From the NCBI GenBank assembly GCA_017512495.1, contig JAFWGF010000032.1, forward strand, positions 1 through 48,482: a stretch of DNA of 48,482 nt, written 5' to 3'. Shown piece by piece: positions 8,617 to 17,566 of the stretch. The notes beneath the pieces are model-generated. The model searched no databases and was not told where the DNA came from. It saw only the letters and a list, made by a program, of their open reading frames with translations. Position 1 is the first letter of the stretch. Each line of letters begins with the position of its first letter. This stretch comes from Bacilli bacterium (GTDB taxonomy: Bacteria; Bacillota_I; Bacilli_A; RF39; UBA660). The translations under genes and the position numbers were made by a program.

Positions 8617-8830
8617 AAGAACCCCATCCTAAGGACGAAGTTCTCGTGGTACCACCTTAATTTACTACTTACGTAATCTCAATATCTTTAACGGAATTAC
8701 CCGGAATTATTTACTACTATTTCAATAACTATGCTCCTCTGCTACCTTCAGTATCCTTAATATTTCTTTACACCTACCAGAAACTCTCTATAATTAAGTG
8801 AATACTTACTCCTCAGATTCATCGCATCTA
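8617..8830 (-). promoter_or_regulatory. T-box leader (Val) controlling HD gene and valS
   Basis: The leader holds the T-box sequence GGTGGTACCACG (8641-8658 region) and an overlapping terminator: an 11-bp stem from GAAC to GTTC with loop TTA, then TTTTT. The 5' part forms Stem I with an AGTA element near AGGAGTAAGTATTC. On its 3' side, GAAGGTAGC offers GUA, a valine codon, as specifier; that choice is by eye. Uncharged tRNA-Val should stabilise the antiterminator and let transcription reach the HD gene and valS. Confidence 0.92.
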
Positions 8831-8836
8831 CGAATG

Positions 8837-8865
8837 ATTATATACCATTCTAAGTATTTTTACAA
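8837..8865 (-). promoter_or_regulatory. Promoter of the valS T-box transcript
   Basis: -35 TTGTAA (8865-8860), 17-bp spacer, -10 TATAAT (8842-8837) on the minus strand, directly upstream of Stem I. Confidence 0.75.
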
Positions 8866-8868
8866 GTT

Positions 8869-9123
8869 TTATTTAGTATCTAATCTAGGAGGAAGTTCAT
8901 CAGGATTCATTTCTCTTTCATAAATCTCTCTTAAATTCCTTTTCTCTTTAATTGCTTTAGAAATCAATTTGTTTTTTAAATCATAATCAACATATGACCA
9001 GTCCATAGGAAATAACATATGACTTTGAGCCATAACTTCATCTTCAGTATATTTATCTTTTCCTAAAATAATTTTTAAATATTTATCTTGTAATAATAAA
9101 TAAACTATTTCTTTTGTATCCAT
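8869..9123 (-). CDS. 84-aa protein of unknown function, possible immunity protein
   Basis: 84 residues, soluble, charged, mostly helical, with a MLFPMDWSYVDYD-like aromatic patch in the middle. Not recognised. AAGGAGG ribosome site 6-7 bp before ATG. It is the gene directly downstream of the 2300-residue toxin-like protein, on the same strand, but with its own strong promoter (9190-9162). That position is where an immunity or antidote gene often lies, which is the only reason to suggest the role; it could equally be an unrelated housekeeping protein. Confidence 0.75.
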   Translation of the reverse strand: MDTKEIVYLLLQDKYLKIILGKDKYTEDEVMAQSHMLFPMDWSYVDYDLKNKLISKAIKEKRNLREIYEREMNPDELPPRLDTK

Positions 9124-9161
9124 ACTTATTCCTCCTTAATTATATTATTTCATCTACATCA

Positions 9162-9190
9162 ATTGTAAATCTTATAAATTTGTTTGTCAA
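9162..9190 (-). promoter_or_regulatory. Promoter of the 84-aa gene
   Basis: TTGACA (9190-9185), 17-bp spacer, TACAAT (9167-9162) on the minus strand. Just upstream (about 9197-9226) an inverted repeat ATTCTTAA / TTAAGAAT may end the transcript of the giant gene. Confidence 0.75.
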
Positions 9191-9248
9191 AATAGAAGTA
9201 TTCTTAATCAACAGCTTAAGAATCCTTCTAAAGTTCTCGACCTAGATA

Positions 9249-12200
9249 TCATCTAGTATTAGTTCTATTCCTACTAGTATCATAATAATCGTCATCTAAA
9301 TAATTATTAATTAAATCTAATTTTGGTTTTTTACCGTTTTTAATATCATCAAGCATTTCCCATATATTTTGTGCTATCTCATCATATTTATCTGCTAGCA
9401 TATTAATTACATCATCACCTAATAATGTATGTACATCATTAACGGTTTCTTCATCATGTAATGCCTGTAATTCATTATAAGTAGCTATTAATTCTGAAAA
9501 TGATTTTTCGTTACGGTAATTTTTATTATAATAATTTCTACCAATATTACCATAATAGCTATCATCATGTGAGAAAAGGAAAACATATTTACTGCCATTA
9601 CCTAAAGCAATAGATTTATTACTAGTAAGTAATGCATTCAACATTGCAGATACTATTCTTACACCTCGATATTCTTCGCTGCTACATAAATCCATTTCAT
9701 ATCTACATCTAGTAGAAATTGCATTTTGTAATACCATAATATATCCAAAGATTTCTTTATTATGTAAAATCTCATCAATATCAGTTTCTGAATCAAGACC
9801 CAAATTCTTTAGATACTTTTGAATTTCAACATACTCACTCGCATTCATAAGTTCTTCTTTATAATCATCTTGAATACCTAAATCAAAAATATTCTCTACT
9901 TTTTCTAAAATTTTCATCATTACTGGTTTATGTATTGATAGATAATAGTCCTGTGATTTTTGCTTGATTTCCACTGTTTTTTGTTGATATTTTTCTAATA
10001 TTTTTAGTTGTTTATCAGTCAAGTTACTTCTTCCGTCTTGTAGTATTTTTATTTGTTTATCTGTCAATCGAATATCTAAACCATCATTTATATGATGAAA
10101 AGCATGTCCAACTTCATGAACCATTGTATTAATTGTTTGCTTGATATTTACTAGGTGGTTAGAATCAATATTTATCATATTTTTACTAGGACTATAATGA
10201 GTATCGTCACTATGTAACTCTATTTTTACTCCACTATTCTTTAATATAGTAGTTACATTGTTTAATAAATATTTAACATTTTGATCTTTTATATTTTGGA
10301 TATTCTCTATTCCCGTCATAACTTTATCTAACATTTCTTCAGCAGTTTCAACTAATACTGGTTCATTAAATAATTCATTATTTAAATTACGGGTTTCAGC
10401 TAATTCTAATGTTCCACCTGATAATGTGGAATCATTTGCCTTTATATTATCATCATTCAATTGCTTACGCATCGCATCTGCAAATTGCTTATATTTAGTA
10501 TTCAATAGATTTACCATGTCTTTTCCTAGCAAAGTATTTATAGTATTAATTATTTCTTGATTACCACTTGCATGAATACTAAAGTAATCAGCAATTAATT
10601 CAGCCAGTGATTGATACTCTCTGTTTTTTGCATAATACTCATCTGTATGACAATATTCAAAATAGAATTTTTTTCCGTTTCCTAAATCAATTGGTTTACT
10701 GGTTGTTAATAAAGCATTAAGCATTGATGATATTTTTCTATCTAAACCATACTTATTATAATCAGAATATAATGACTCATTATATTTTAACTTATTAGTA
10801 ATATGCTTTCCTCGTTGTAAAATATCTGTCATCAATTCTTTATTAGATAAAAGTATATCTTCGTTTGCAATTGTTGAATTATTATTTTCATCCGTTATTA
10901 TTTCAATACCATTTTCTTTTAAAATATTTTCTATTTCTTGATACACTGAAAAAGATTTAGCGTCTTCAAGAAGATCCCTTCTGCCAGATTCATCATCAAA
11001 TAATTTATCAACAATATCAGCTATTCTTTTATTTTCTGATTCTCTCTGTGATTCATACCACTTATTAGTTTCAATATTTGCTTGTTTAACTCTCTCCATG
11101 CTTTCAGTTAAGATTTTTACTATTTTTGGTGTTAGTTCAAAGTTTTCTCTCGCATTTCTCACAATTGATATTTCTTCATCACTTAATGTTATAGTATGCA
11201 AATAATCATTGCTACCATCTACATTATAATGCAGCATATGACCATTTTCATGGAACATATTCATAAAAGTATTATTGGGATCCATAGCACAATCTGTGTT
11301 AAATCCAATAACTTTCATAGGTGAACTATATGCTGTAGGAGCATCCCAAGTTCCTATTCTTATACCATTTTTTATCAATATATCTGTAATATTGTTTAGC
11401 AAGAATTTAATATCTTCATTTTGAATATTTGAGGTATTATCTTTTATCTTTAGTAATGCATCAATAATGTTCTTATCTTCTACTACTTTTTCATCAAGAT
11501 CAAAAGCATCTTTTATCTTTTTTCTTTCATTTTCAAAACTTTCATTGTAAATTGATTTTGTTTGTTCATCATAATAACTATTTAAGTCTTTCATTAAATC
11601 ATTATTAGTTTTATCACTGTATTGATTTTGAACAGTATTTAAATCTACTCCAAAACCTGTATCTTCGTATTTACCCATTTTATTTCTAACAGTATCTACT
11701 ACAAAAGTATTATTACCAATCTTTACAACATTATAAGCATGTTTTCCTTGAGCATTTAATTGTCCCCATACTTCTTCACATTGAATACCTAAAGAATTTA
11801 ATAGTATTTTATATGTATGAGCAAATCCTTGACAAGTTGATGTTCCTGCGATTAAAAGTCCTAAACCATCGTAATTCTTTGTACGATGTGCAGTTCCTTC
11901 AAGAGGAGCCTCATATTTTACATGATTTTTTAAATAATTATAAATATATTCAGCTTTTTGATAATCATTCCAATTTTTATCAATACCATTCTTAATATTA
12001 TTAATTCTATCCATAATAACTTGAAGTTCATATGGGCTATAAGTTAAATGATCTAAAGTAGCTAAGGAAGATTGTGGAGAACTATTAGAATTATAATGAT
12101 TTTGATTATAGTCACTTATTCTAATTCTTATATTATCAGGAAGATTCTCTAACATTTCTGAATTTAATCCTTCTATTCCTGTTAATTCAATTAATATATT

Positions 12201-15200
12201 TTGATCTGTGATATTTCTTACTTTATTCAATGTCTTTTCAATTGAATTTGGTTTTAAAACATAATCATATCCTTCATAACTTATATTTAAATTAACATCT
12301 TTACTAAGTGGATTTTGAGACATATCAAGAGTAGATACATCAATAACTGTTGCGCTATCTCCCATAGTATCTGAAAGTGTTTGATTATGAATATCATAAT
12401 CACTTACTTTATTACTATCAACCAGTTTTTTAATACTAGAACCATCATATACTTCAATAAAAGGCCCATCAACATCAAACATAGTTTCTTCTATAGCCAT
12501 TGGTAATACTACTACGTTACTATCATTTACCATTTCTTTTACTATATTTAATTTTTCTGCTGGTACCAGTATTACTTTTATACTTTCTGCTGGTAATTTG
12601 TTTTTTATTCCTATTTCTGAAATATCAGAATGAATTTGTATAGTTCCTGCTTTTTTACCTTCTTCTGTTGTTGTTCCAATTATGATTGGGAAAGATAAAT
12701 CACTTTCATCTACAGATATTTGAGAGTATCCTTTTGATATTCCTAATACATCTGCAAAACTAACAAAACCACGAGGATGTTCTTTTGCTCTTGACCATTC
12801 TTCACCAGTTTTTACATCAATTTTTTCTTCACTTGATGCAGCCAAACTATTTAATCCATTTTTTAAAATGCTCTCTAATGCAACTGCATTAGTTCCATGG
12901 AATAAATTAATTTTATTATCGCACAAGTATTTACATGTTCTTGGATTTGTTAAATATAATTCTGCCATAGAAAGTCTTCTTTGAGCTTCAATTTGGCTAT
13001 TATCTTTATGGCTAATGTCTGAGGAAAAATAGAAATCATTAAATTTTCCACGATATAGTATATCTTCAAGAACTTCTTTTGCTTCTTGAGAAGGAGCCAT
13101 TTCAAACATTTTGTCACATAATTTTTTATATTGAGGACCCATTATATCTTCTAAACTGTAGTCACTTTTTGAATCACTATACTTTTCATAATCGAAATCA
13201 TCATCAAATTTTTCTGCAGCTGGCATAACTGGCTTATCTAAATCTATTTCTGAATTATTACTTATTTCATCATCTTGCGTGTTATCTTGAAGTGCTACTT
13301 CTGGTGTTGGATTATTAACTTCTTGTGAAACTGATGGACTATTATTAACATTTTCTGGGTGCATTTTTGAGTACATGTCTAAAATTTCAGTATATGATTT
13401 ATTCATATTTTCTGGTTGATTCCATAAATTTTGAATTTCTGTAAAATTCTTACCTGTAAATTGATATTTTATTCCACCAATTGTAAGACTAAGAGTTCCA
13501 GAATACGTATTTAAAACTCCAGCACTAGCCATACCTAAGAAATATGCTTTAAGTGCATCATCTGTTAATGTATCTAAATCAAGGTCTTTACCTAAAATTA
13601 CAGTATCAAATACAGATCCTTGTAATAATTGTTGAATTAACTCTTCATTACCTTCACTAAGAGCATTTTTAACAAAAGACAATGTTTTATCTTTTAAAGT
13701 CTGTTTAGCAGTTAAAGAAATAACATCATCAGATAGGCCTTCTAAACCTCCTAAATATTTCTCTGTAACTATCTCTGATGCAGCATTTAAGATAGCATAA
13801 GTTCTAGCTGTAGTTTTATCATAACCTTGAGCTAACATATCATTTTGAGTAGTTCCATATGATGATAAAGACATTATTCCTAAACCTGTCCATTGAGCAA
13901 TGTTATTTATCTGTGCAGCTGTTAAAGATGGAGCAAATTCTGGGGCTACTACTGAAACCACTACTGTTGCGGTAATAGATGGTACCATATTACCAACAGC
14001 TGATGATCCTTGATATAACAATGAATATCCAGCACTATGCTGTTCCAAGTATGATGCATACATCATCTTTTTATAGTCATCTCTAGTAATTTCGCCATCT
14101 TTAAACATTTTAGCAAAGCCTTCACCAGCATCGTACATTCCTCCACCAAGACCAGCACCGGCTACATCAAATGTATTCTCTAAAGACTTTCTTATCTTTA
14201 TCGAACCATTTATTGTATCAACTATATCTGCTACATCTTTTTGAAGTTGTTCTGGATTAGAATAATCAAGTAAATTTACCATTTCTAATACTTGATCACT
14301 ATTATTTATATCTAAATTTTTAATCTTACTTAAATAGTTTTTTACTTCTGTTTCATTAGTAAAATCTACTTCAGCAAATTCTTTAGTAAACTTATCTATT
14401 TCTTCGCTATTTACTAATTCTAATTGATCAATATCAGCTTGAGCATCTGCGAAACCTCCAGCTTTATTCATTGTATCTTTTTCTTCTTCTAAATACTTTT
14501 TAGCATCTGCTGGATCATTTAAATATTTATATTGGTATGTATCTACAAAATCAGGATCAGTTTCTGCAATTACTAATAATGTTTCAAAGTCAACTTGTCC
14601 ACCTTCCATCTCAATTTGTACTTGAGCATTAATTAGATTTGGATTTGCGTCTTTCAAAGCATCTACTTTTTCTTTAACATCTTTGTAATAATCAACTGGT
14701 CCTACTGTAGTTCCTGGATGATCTTTAAGATAATCAGTATATGAAGCGGTTATTATAGTTGGTGTATAAACACTAGCACTTAATTCTTTTTCATTAACTG
14801 CTACTTTTACATCACCTGATACAACCACATCTTTTGCTTTTTGATAATCTTTAAATTCTTTAGATAATCTAATAGTATCATTATCTGAATTCTTTCTTAA
14901 TTCTTTCGCTTGATCTAATTGGGCTTCAATATTAGCTACTTGCATATCTGTAGCTTGTTTTTCTTGAGCTAATTGAGCATATGTATATTCTTCAAAACCT
15001 TCATGACTCTGAACTAGGTTATCTAATGTTTCATCATATTTTTCTGTTGTTTCTTTATACTTATCAGAATAAATCATTTTATTGACTAATTCTTCAACGC
15101 TTATACCTTTTACTTCACTATATTTAATACCTTCTGTTGAATATTTAGCATTAAATTCTCCTTCTGTTAATTTAACACTATCACTTACCATATTAGTAGC

Positions 15201-16151
15201 TTTCTTTACGAATGGAGCCTTGTATTCATCATATAATGAAGCATATTTTTTTATTTTTGCATTAGAGTATACTTTATCTAATTTTTCTTGTATTGCGGTA
15301 GGTTCTACAAGAGCATCTTCATAAATACTTATAGCAGCATTTACTTGTTGATTCATGAATTTACGATAGGCTGCTAGTTGTTCTGGATTTAAACCTTTCT
15401 CAAGGTCTTCTTCTGAAAAATCTAATTCAGTCATCCTTAAAGTATCTTGATTATATTGAGCACTATTTTGATCAACTACATCTACTGCTGTTTCTCCTGT
15501 TTCAACAGCTCTATCAGTGGCCTCTTGCATATTACTTGGTGTACCTGAAAGTCCAGCCATTCCACCATTCATACTAGCTCCAGGCATAGAACCACTTCCA
15601 CCTGATGTTCCGTTATTATTTGTGGTACCTCCTACAGAACCTCCCATACCACCGGAATCGGTATTTTTATTTCCACCAGAAAGCCCTGAATCACCAATTT
15701 TTCCACCATTAGTACTACTAGCTTTTGGTGATGTACTAGCTCCATCAGCACCTTTTACTTCATAAGGATTTGTGGTTGTATTACCATTACTACTTTGCTC
15801 AGTAGTAGTTGTTGAAACATCTCCATCTTTTAAAACTTTTGGTAGAGTAACCCCTTTATCTGGTGTTTGACTAGTAGTACTAATATCGGAAGTATCAGTA
15901 TCAGCAAAATCAACCTTCACTACTGGTTCAACTGGATTTTCAATTCCTGAGTCTACTACTTTATCTACACCATCAGTTGCTAAAGTATCTAAATCTATAC
16001 TTTCTGGATCAGCTACTCTAGAAGGGATATCACTAACAACTTCTGCTCCAGTATTTACTACATCTGTTATTTCATTTAGATTAACATTACTATTAGTATG
16101 TTGGTCAATTGGTAAATTTCCAAAGTCTCGATTAATTAGAAAAGCTGACAT
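9249..16151 (-). CDS. Giant multi-domain toxin-like protein, candidate T7SS effector (ART, transglutaminase, two zincin domains)
   Basis: 2300 residues, strong AAGGAGGG ribosome site. In order: acidic N-terminus; Gly/Ser/Asn-rich linker (about 124-205); long helical region (215-690); hydrophobic Ala/Gly/Val region (700-790) of the kind found before toxin domains in large Firmicutes and phage proteins; acidic linker (900-1000). Then an ADP-ribosyltransferase-like domain with LFHGTNAVALESILKNGL (H1085, about 1040-1215). Next a transglutaminase-like domain with Cys1440 in TCQGFAHTYK, His1471 in KHAYNVV and Asp1486 in FVVDTV. Then two related zincin-like domains: HENGH at 1634-1638 with Glu1851 in LAELIADYF, and HEVGH at 2012-2016 with Glu2220 in SELIATYN. 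No classical signal peptide. With an EssC-type T7SS 6 kb away, an exported effector is the best reading. Domain names rest on motifs I can see; secretion and targets are inference. Confidence 0.85.
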   Translation of the reverse strand: MSAFLINRDFGNLPIDQHTNSNVNLNEITDVVNTGAEVVSDIPSRVADPESIDLDTLATDGVDKVVDSGIENPVEPVVKVDFADTDTSDISTTSQTPDKGVTLPKVLKDGDVSTTTTEQSSNGNTTTNPYEVKGADGASTSPKASSTNGGKIGDSGLSGGNKNTDSGGMGGSVGGTTNNNGTSGGSGSMPGASMNGGMAGLSGTPSNMQEATDRAVETGETAVDVVDQNSAQYNQDTLRMTELDFSEEDLEKGLNPEQLAAYRKFMNQQVNAAISIYEDALVEPTAIQEKLDKVYSNAKIKKYASLYDEYKAPFVKKATNMVSDSVKLTEGEFNAKYSTEGIKYSEVKGISVEELVNKMIYSDKYKETTEKYDETLDNLVQSHEGFEEYTYAQLAQEKQATDMQVANIEAQLDQAKELRKNSDNDTIRLSKEFKDYQKAKDVVVSGDVKVAVNEKELSASVYTPTIITASYTDYLKDHPGTTVGPVDYYKDVKEKVDALKDANPNLINAQVQIEMEGGQVDFETLLVIAETDPDFVDTYQYKYLNDPADAKKYLEEEKDTMNKAGGFADAQADIDQLELVNSEEIDKFTKEFAEVDFTNETEVKNYLSKIKNLDINNSDQVLEMVNLLDYSNPEQLQKDVADIVDTINGSIKIRKSLENTFDVAGAGLGGGMYDAGEGFAKMFKDGEITRDDYKKMMYASYLEQHSAGYSLLYQGSSAVGNMVPSITATVVVSVVAPEFAPSLTAAQINNIAQWTGLGIMSLSSYGTTQNDMLAQGYDKTTARTYAILNAASEIVTEKYLGGLEGLSDDVISLTAKQTLKDKTLSFVKNALSEGNEELIQQLLQGSVFDTVILGKDLDLDTLTDDALKAYFLGMASAGVLNTYSGTLSLTIGGIKYQFTGKNFTEIQNLWNQPENMNKSYTEILDMYSKMHPENVNNSPSVSQEVNNPTPEVALQDNTQDDEISNNSEIDLDKPVMPAAEKFDDDFDYEKYSDSKSDYSLEDIMGPQYKKLCDKMFEMAPSQEAKEVLEDILYRGKFNDFYFSSDISHKDNSQIEAQRRLSMAELYLTNPRTCKYLCDNKINLFHGTNAVALESILKNGLNSLAASSEEKIDVKTGEEWSRAKEHPRGFVSFADVLGISKGYSQISVDESDLSFPIIIGTTTEEGKKAGTIQIHSDISEIGIKNKLPAESIKVILVPAEKLNIVKEMVNDSNVVVLPMAIEETMFDVDGPFIEVYDGSSIKKLVDSNKVSDYDIHNQTLSDTMGDSATVIDVSTLDMSQNPLSKDVNLNISYEGYDYVLKPNSIEKTLNKVRNITDQNILIELTGIEGLNSEMLENLPDNIRIRISDYNQNHYNSNSSPQSSLATLDHLTYSPYELQVIMDRINNIKNGIDKNWNDYQKAEYIYNYLKNHVKYEAPLEGTAHRTKNYDGLGLLIAGTSTCQGFAHTYKILLNSLGIQCEEVWGQLNAQGKHAYNVVKIGNNTFVVDTVRNKMGKYEDTGFGVDLNTVQNQYSDKTNNDLMKDLNSYYDEQTKSIYNESFENERKKIKDAFDLDEKVVEDKNIIDALLKIKDNTSNIQNEDIKFLLNNITDILIKNGIRIGTWDAPTAYSSPMKVIGFNTDCAMDPNNTFMNMFHENGHMLHYNVDGSNDYLHTITLSDEEISIVRNARENFELTPKIVKILTESMERVKQANIETNKWYESQRESENKRIADIVDKLFDDESGRRDLLEDAKSFSVYQEIENILKENGIEIITDENNNSTIANEDILLSNKELMTDILQRGKHITNKLKYNESLYSDYNKYGLDRKISSMLNALLTTSKPIDLGNGKKFYFEYCHTDEYYAKNREYQSLAELIADYFSIHASGNQEIINTINTLLGKDMVNLLNTKYKQFADAMRKQLNDDNIKANDSTLSGGTLELAETRNLNNELFNEPVLVETAEEMLDKVMTGIENIQNIKDQNVKYLLNNVTTILKNSGVKIELHSDDTHYSPSKNMINIDSNHLVNIKQTINTMVHEVGHAFHHINDGLDIRLTDKQIKILQDGRSNLTDKQLKILEKYQQKTVEIKQKSQDYYLSIHKPVMMKILEKVENIFDLGIQDDYKEELMNASEYVEIQKYLKNLGLDSETDIDEILHNKEIFGYIMVLQNAISTRCRYEMDLCSSEEYRGVRIVSAMLNALLTSNKSIALGNGSKYVFLFSHDDSYYGNIGRNYYNKNYRNEKSFSELIATYNELQALHDEETVNDVHTLLGDDVINMLADKYDEIAQNIWEMLDDIKNGKKPKLDLINNYLDDDYYDTSRNRTNTR

Positions 16152-16187
16152 AATATCCCTCCTTTCGCCTATTATCCTATTATTTTT

Positions 16188-16216
16188 ATTGTATCAATTT
16201 TTAATGTTTTTTACAA
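16188..16216 (-). promoter_or_regulatory. Promoter of the giant gene
   Basis: TTGTAA (16216-16211), 17-bp spacer, TACAAT (16193-16188) on the minus strand, downstream of the terminator of the previous gene, so the giant gene has its own start of transcription. Confidence 0.6.
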
Positions 16217-16230
16217 CAAAAACACATAGA

Positions 16231-16256
16231 AAAAAGGCTTGTTTAAAGCCTTTTTT
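16231..16256 (-). terminator. Terminator after the 213-aa gene
   Basis: AAAAAGGCTT / AAGCCTTTTTT hairpin with a short TTTAA-type loop, just past the stop of the 213-aa gene. It separates that transcript from the giant gene. Confidence 0.85.
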
Positions 16257-16257
16257 A

Positions 16258-16899
16258 TTAATCTTCTTCATCATAAAATTTGTCTAATACTTCTTTATTT
16301 CTAGAGGCATGATATGGAGTAACATCATCAAATTTGGTTTCACTAGCTAAATATTCCTCTTCTGGTTCTTTTTCTACCGGTTTTTGTCTTTCTTCAACAA
16401 CTGTTTCTTCATACTCAGGAATAACTTCTTTTTTCTCAATTGGCATCATTGAATCAACTGCTACTGCACCTACAGATCCAGCTATACCAGCAGCTGCGAT
16501 ACCTAAACCAATTGGAACAGTATTAATTGGTTCTTTAGTTTCAACTTCTTGTTGATTATTTGCTTCTGGTATTTTAGTAACTTCCCCATCTAAATTATTT
16601 AATAAATCTGTTTTTCGATACTCAATATCTTTAAAACTATTAATCGTTTTATTAAGACCTAAATCAAGTTCATTAACCTCAATTTTTAAACTTTCTATTT
16701 CCTTTATTAAAGAATCTAATAATTCTTTATATCCTTTTAAACAATGACCGTGTTCAAAACTAACTTTATTTAAATCATTATCAAGCTCAGAAACAAGATT
16801 AGAAAGACTCATATTATTTAGATTATTATTAGCATTCTCAACAACTTTTAAACTGTTTGATAATTTTTCTAAATCAACTCTATTACTATCATTAGTCAT
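16258..16899 (-). CDS. Helical protein with one membrane segment, T7SS-module neighbour
   Basis: 213 residues. The N-terminal ~110 residues are predicted coiled coil with many Asn and Leu. One Gly/Ala-rich membrane-like segment (about 127-148) follows, then an acidic, Glu/Pro-rich tail. Not recognised as EssA, EssB or another named T7SS component. It starts 11 bp after the 167-aa gene and ends at a terminator before the giant gene. A role in docking or exporting the giant protein is suggested by position only. Confidence 0.75.
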   Translation of the reverse strand: MTNDSNRVDLEKLSNSLKVVENANNNLNNMSLSNLVSELDNDLNKVSFEHGHCLKGYKELLDSLIKEIESLKIEVNELDLGLNKTINSFKDIEYRKTDLLNNLDGEVTKIPEANNQQEVETKEPINTVPIGLGIAAAGIAGSVGAVAVDSMMPIEKKEVIPEYEETVVEERQKPVEKEPEEEYLASETKFDDVTPYHASRNKEVLDKFYDEED

Positions 16900-16909
16900 A
16901 TAATTCCTC

Positions 16910-17413
16910 CTATATTTCTTTAGCTTGTTCTAATCTTCCTCTTAACATAGACAATCTATTATTAGTACTATTTATTATTTCTTCTACTTCTTTAATACCA
17001 ACAGTTGTATTACTAGCAGTTATTTTATTTTTTAAAGAAATAGAATTTTCTAAAATCTTTTCTTGTTCAGAAATCTTTTCTTCTATTGCTTTAATTAATT
17101 GCTCTTTTTCTGAATTTTTTTGTTCTAATACTTGTGAATTAATTTGTTCTTTTAATTGCTCAGAAATTGTTTTTATGTCATCTATCTTCTTAATAATTCT
17201 ATTAGCAACGGTATTGTGAGGTGATGTTCCATCAATACTTAGAGATTCATCTGTTAATCCACCTTTGTCAATTTCACTTTTAATATTCTCATATATATTA
17301 TTAGTAATACTATTGATCTCTGAAATCTTATTATTAACATTTCTATTTATTGTTTCAGAATCAATTAATTCTTTAGGATCTGTTTTCCAAGTAATCCAAT
17401 CTACTTTTGACAT
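16910..17413 (-). CDS. Small helical coiled-coil protein, possible effector partner
   Basis: 167 residues, highly charged and helical with long coiled coils (about 15-65 and 80-130); Trp residues near the start (DWITWKTD). Not recognised. The ATG at 17413 is favoured over one three codons earlier because AGGTGG lies just before it. It leads the two-gene unit that precedes the giant toxin-like gene; a possible promoter with TATAAT lies about 40 bp upstream. Its size and helical character fit the Lap-type partners known for Firmicutes T7SS effectors, but this is inference. Confidence 0.72.
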   Translation of the reverse strand: MSKVDWITWKTDPKELIDSETINRNVNNKISEINSITNNIYENIKSEIDKGGLTDESLSIDGTSPHNTVANRIIKKIDDIKTISEQLKEQINSQVLEQKNSEKEQLIKAIEEKISEQEKILENSISLKNKITASNTTVGIKEVEEIINSTNNRLSMLRGRLEQAKEI

Positions 17414-17499
17414 TATAACCACCTACTATTCTATTATTATTATATCAATAAACTACTTAACTGTCATTAATTAAATTTATTTACATAGGTATTTATCAA

Positions 17500-17528
17500 C
17501 ACCTTTTTTTAGTAATAGTCATATTTTA
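17500..17528 (+). promoter_or_regulatory. Sigma-K-type promoter before the CotY/Z-like gene
   Basis: CACC at 17500-17503 matches the sigma-K -35 (mACm) and CATATTTTA at 17520-17528 matches the -10 (CATANNNTA), 16 bases apart. The spore-coat gene starts 38 bp later. Sigma-K is the late mother-cell factor that transcribes coat genes in Bacillus. Confidence 0.55.
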
Positions 17529-17566
17529 TACTAGAGATTATTAAAATATTAGAAAGGAGGGATAAT

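Noticed and set aside
15082-15765. Plus-strand frames opposite the giant gene, including a Pro-rich one
   Set aside because: Mirror image of the Gly/Ser-rich coding sequence on the minus strand; no ribosome sites.
9249-16151. Phage structural protein
   Set aside because: The hydrophobic central region resembles some phage large proteins, but no phage genes surround it and the C-terminus is enzyme domains; kept as an alternative only.
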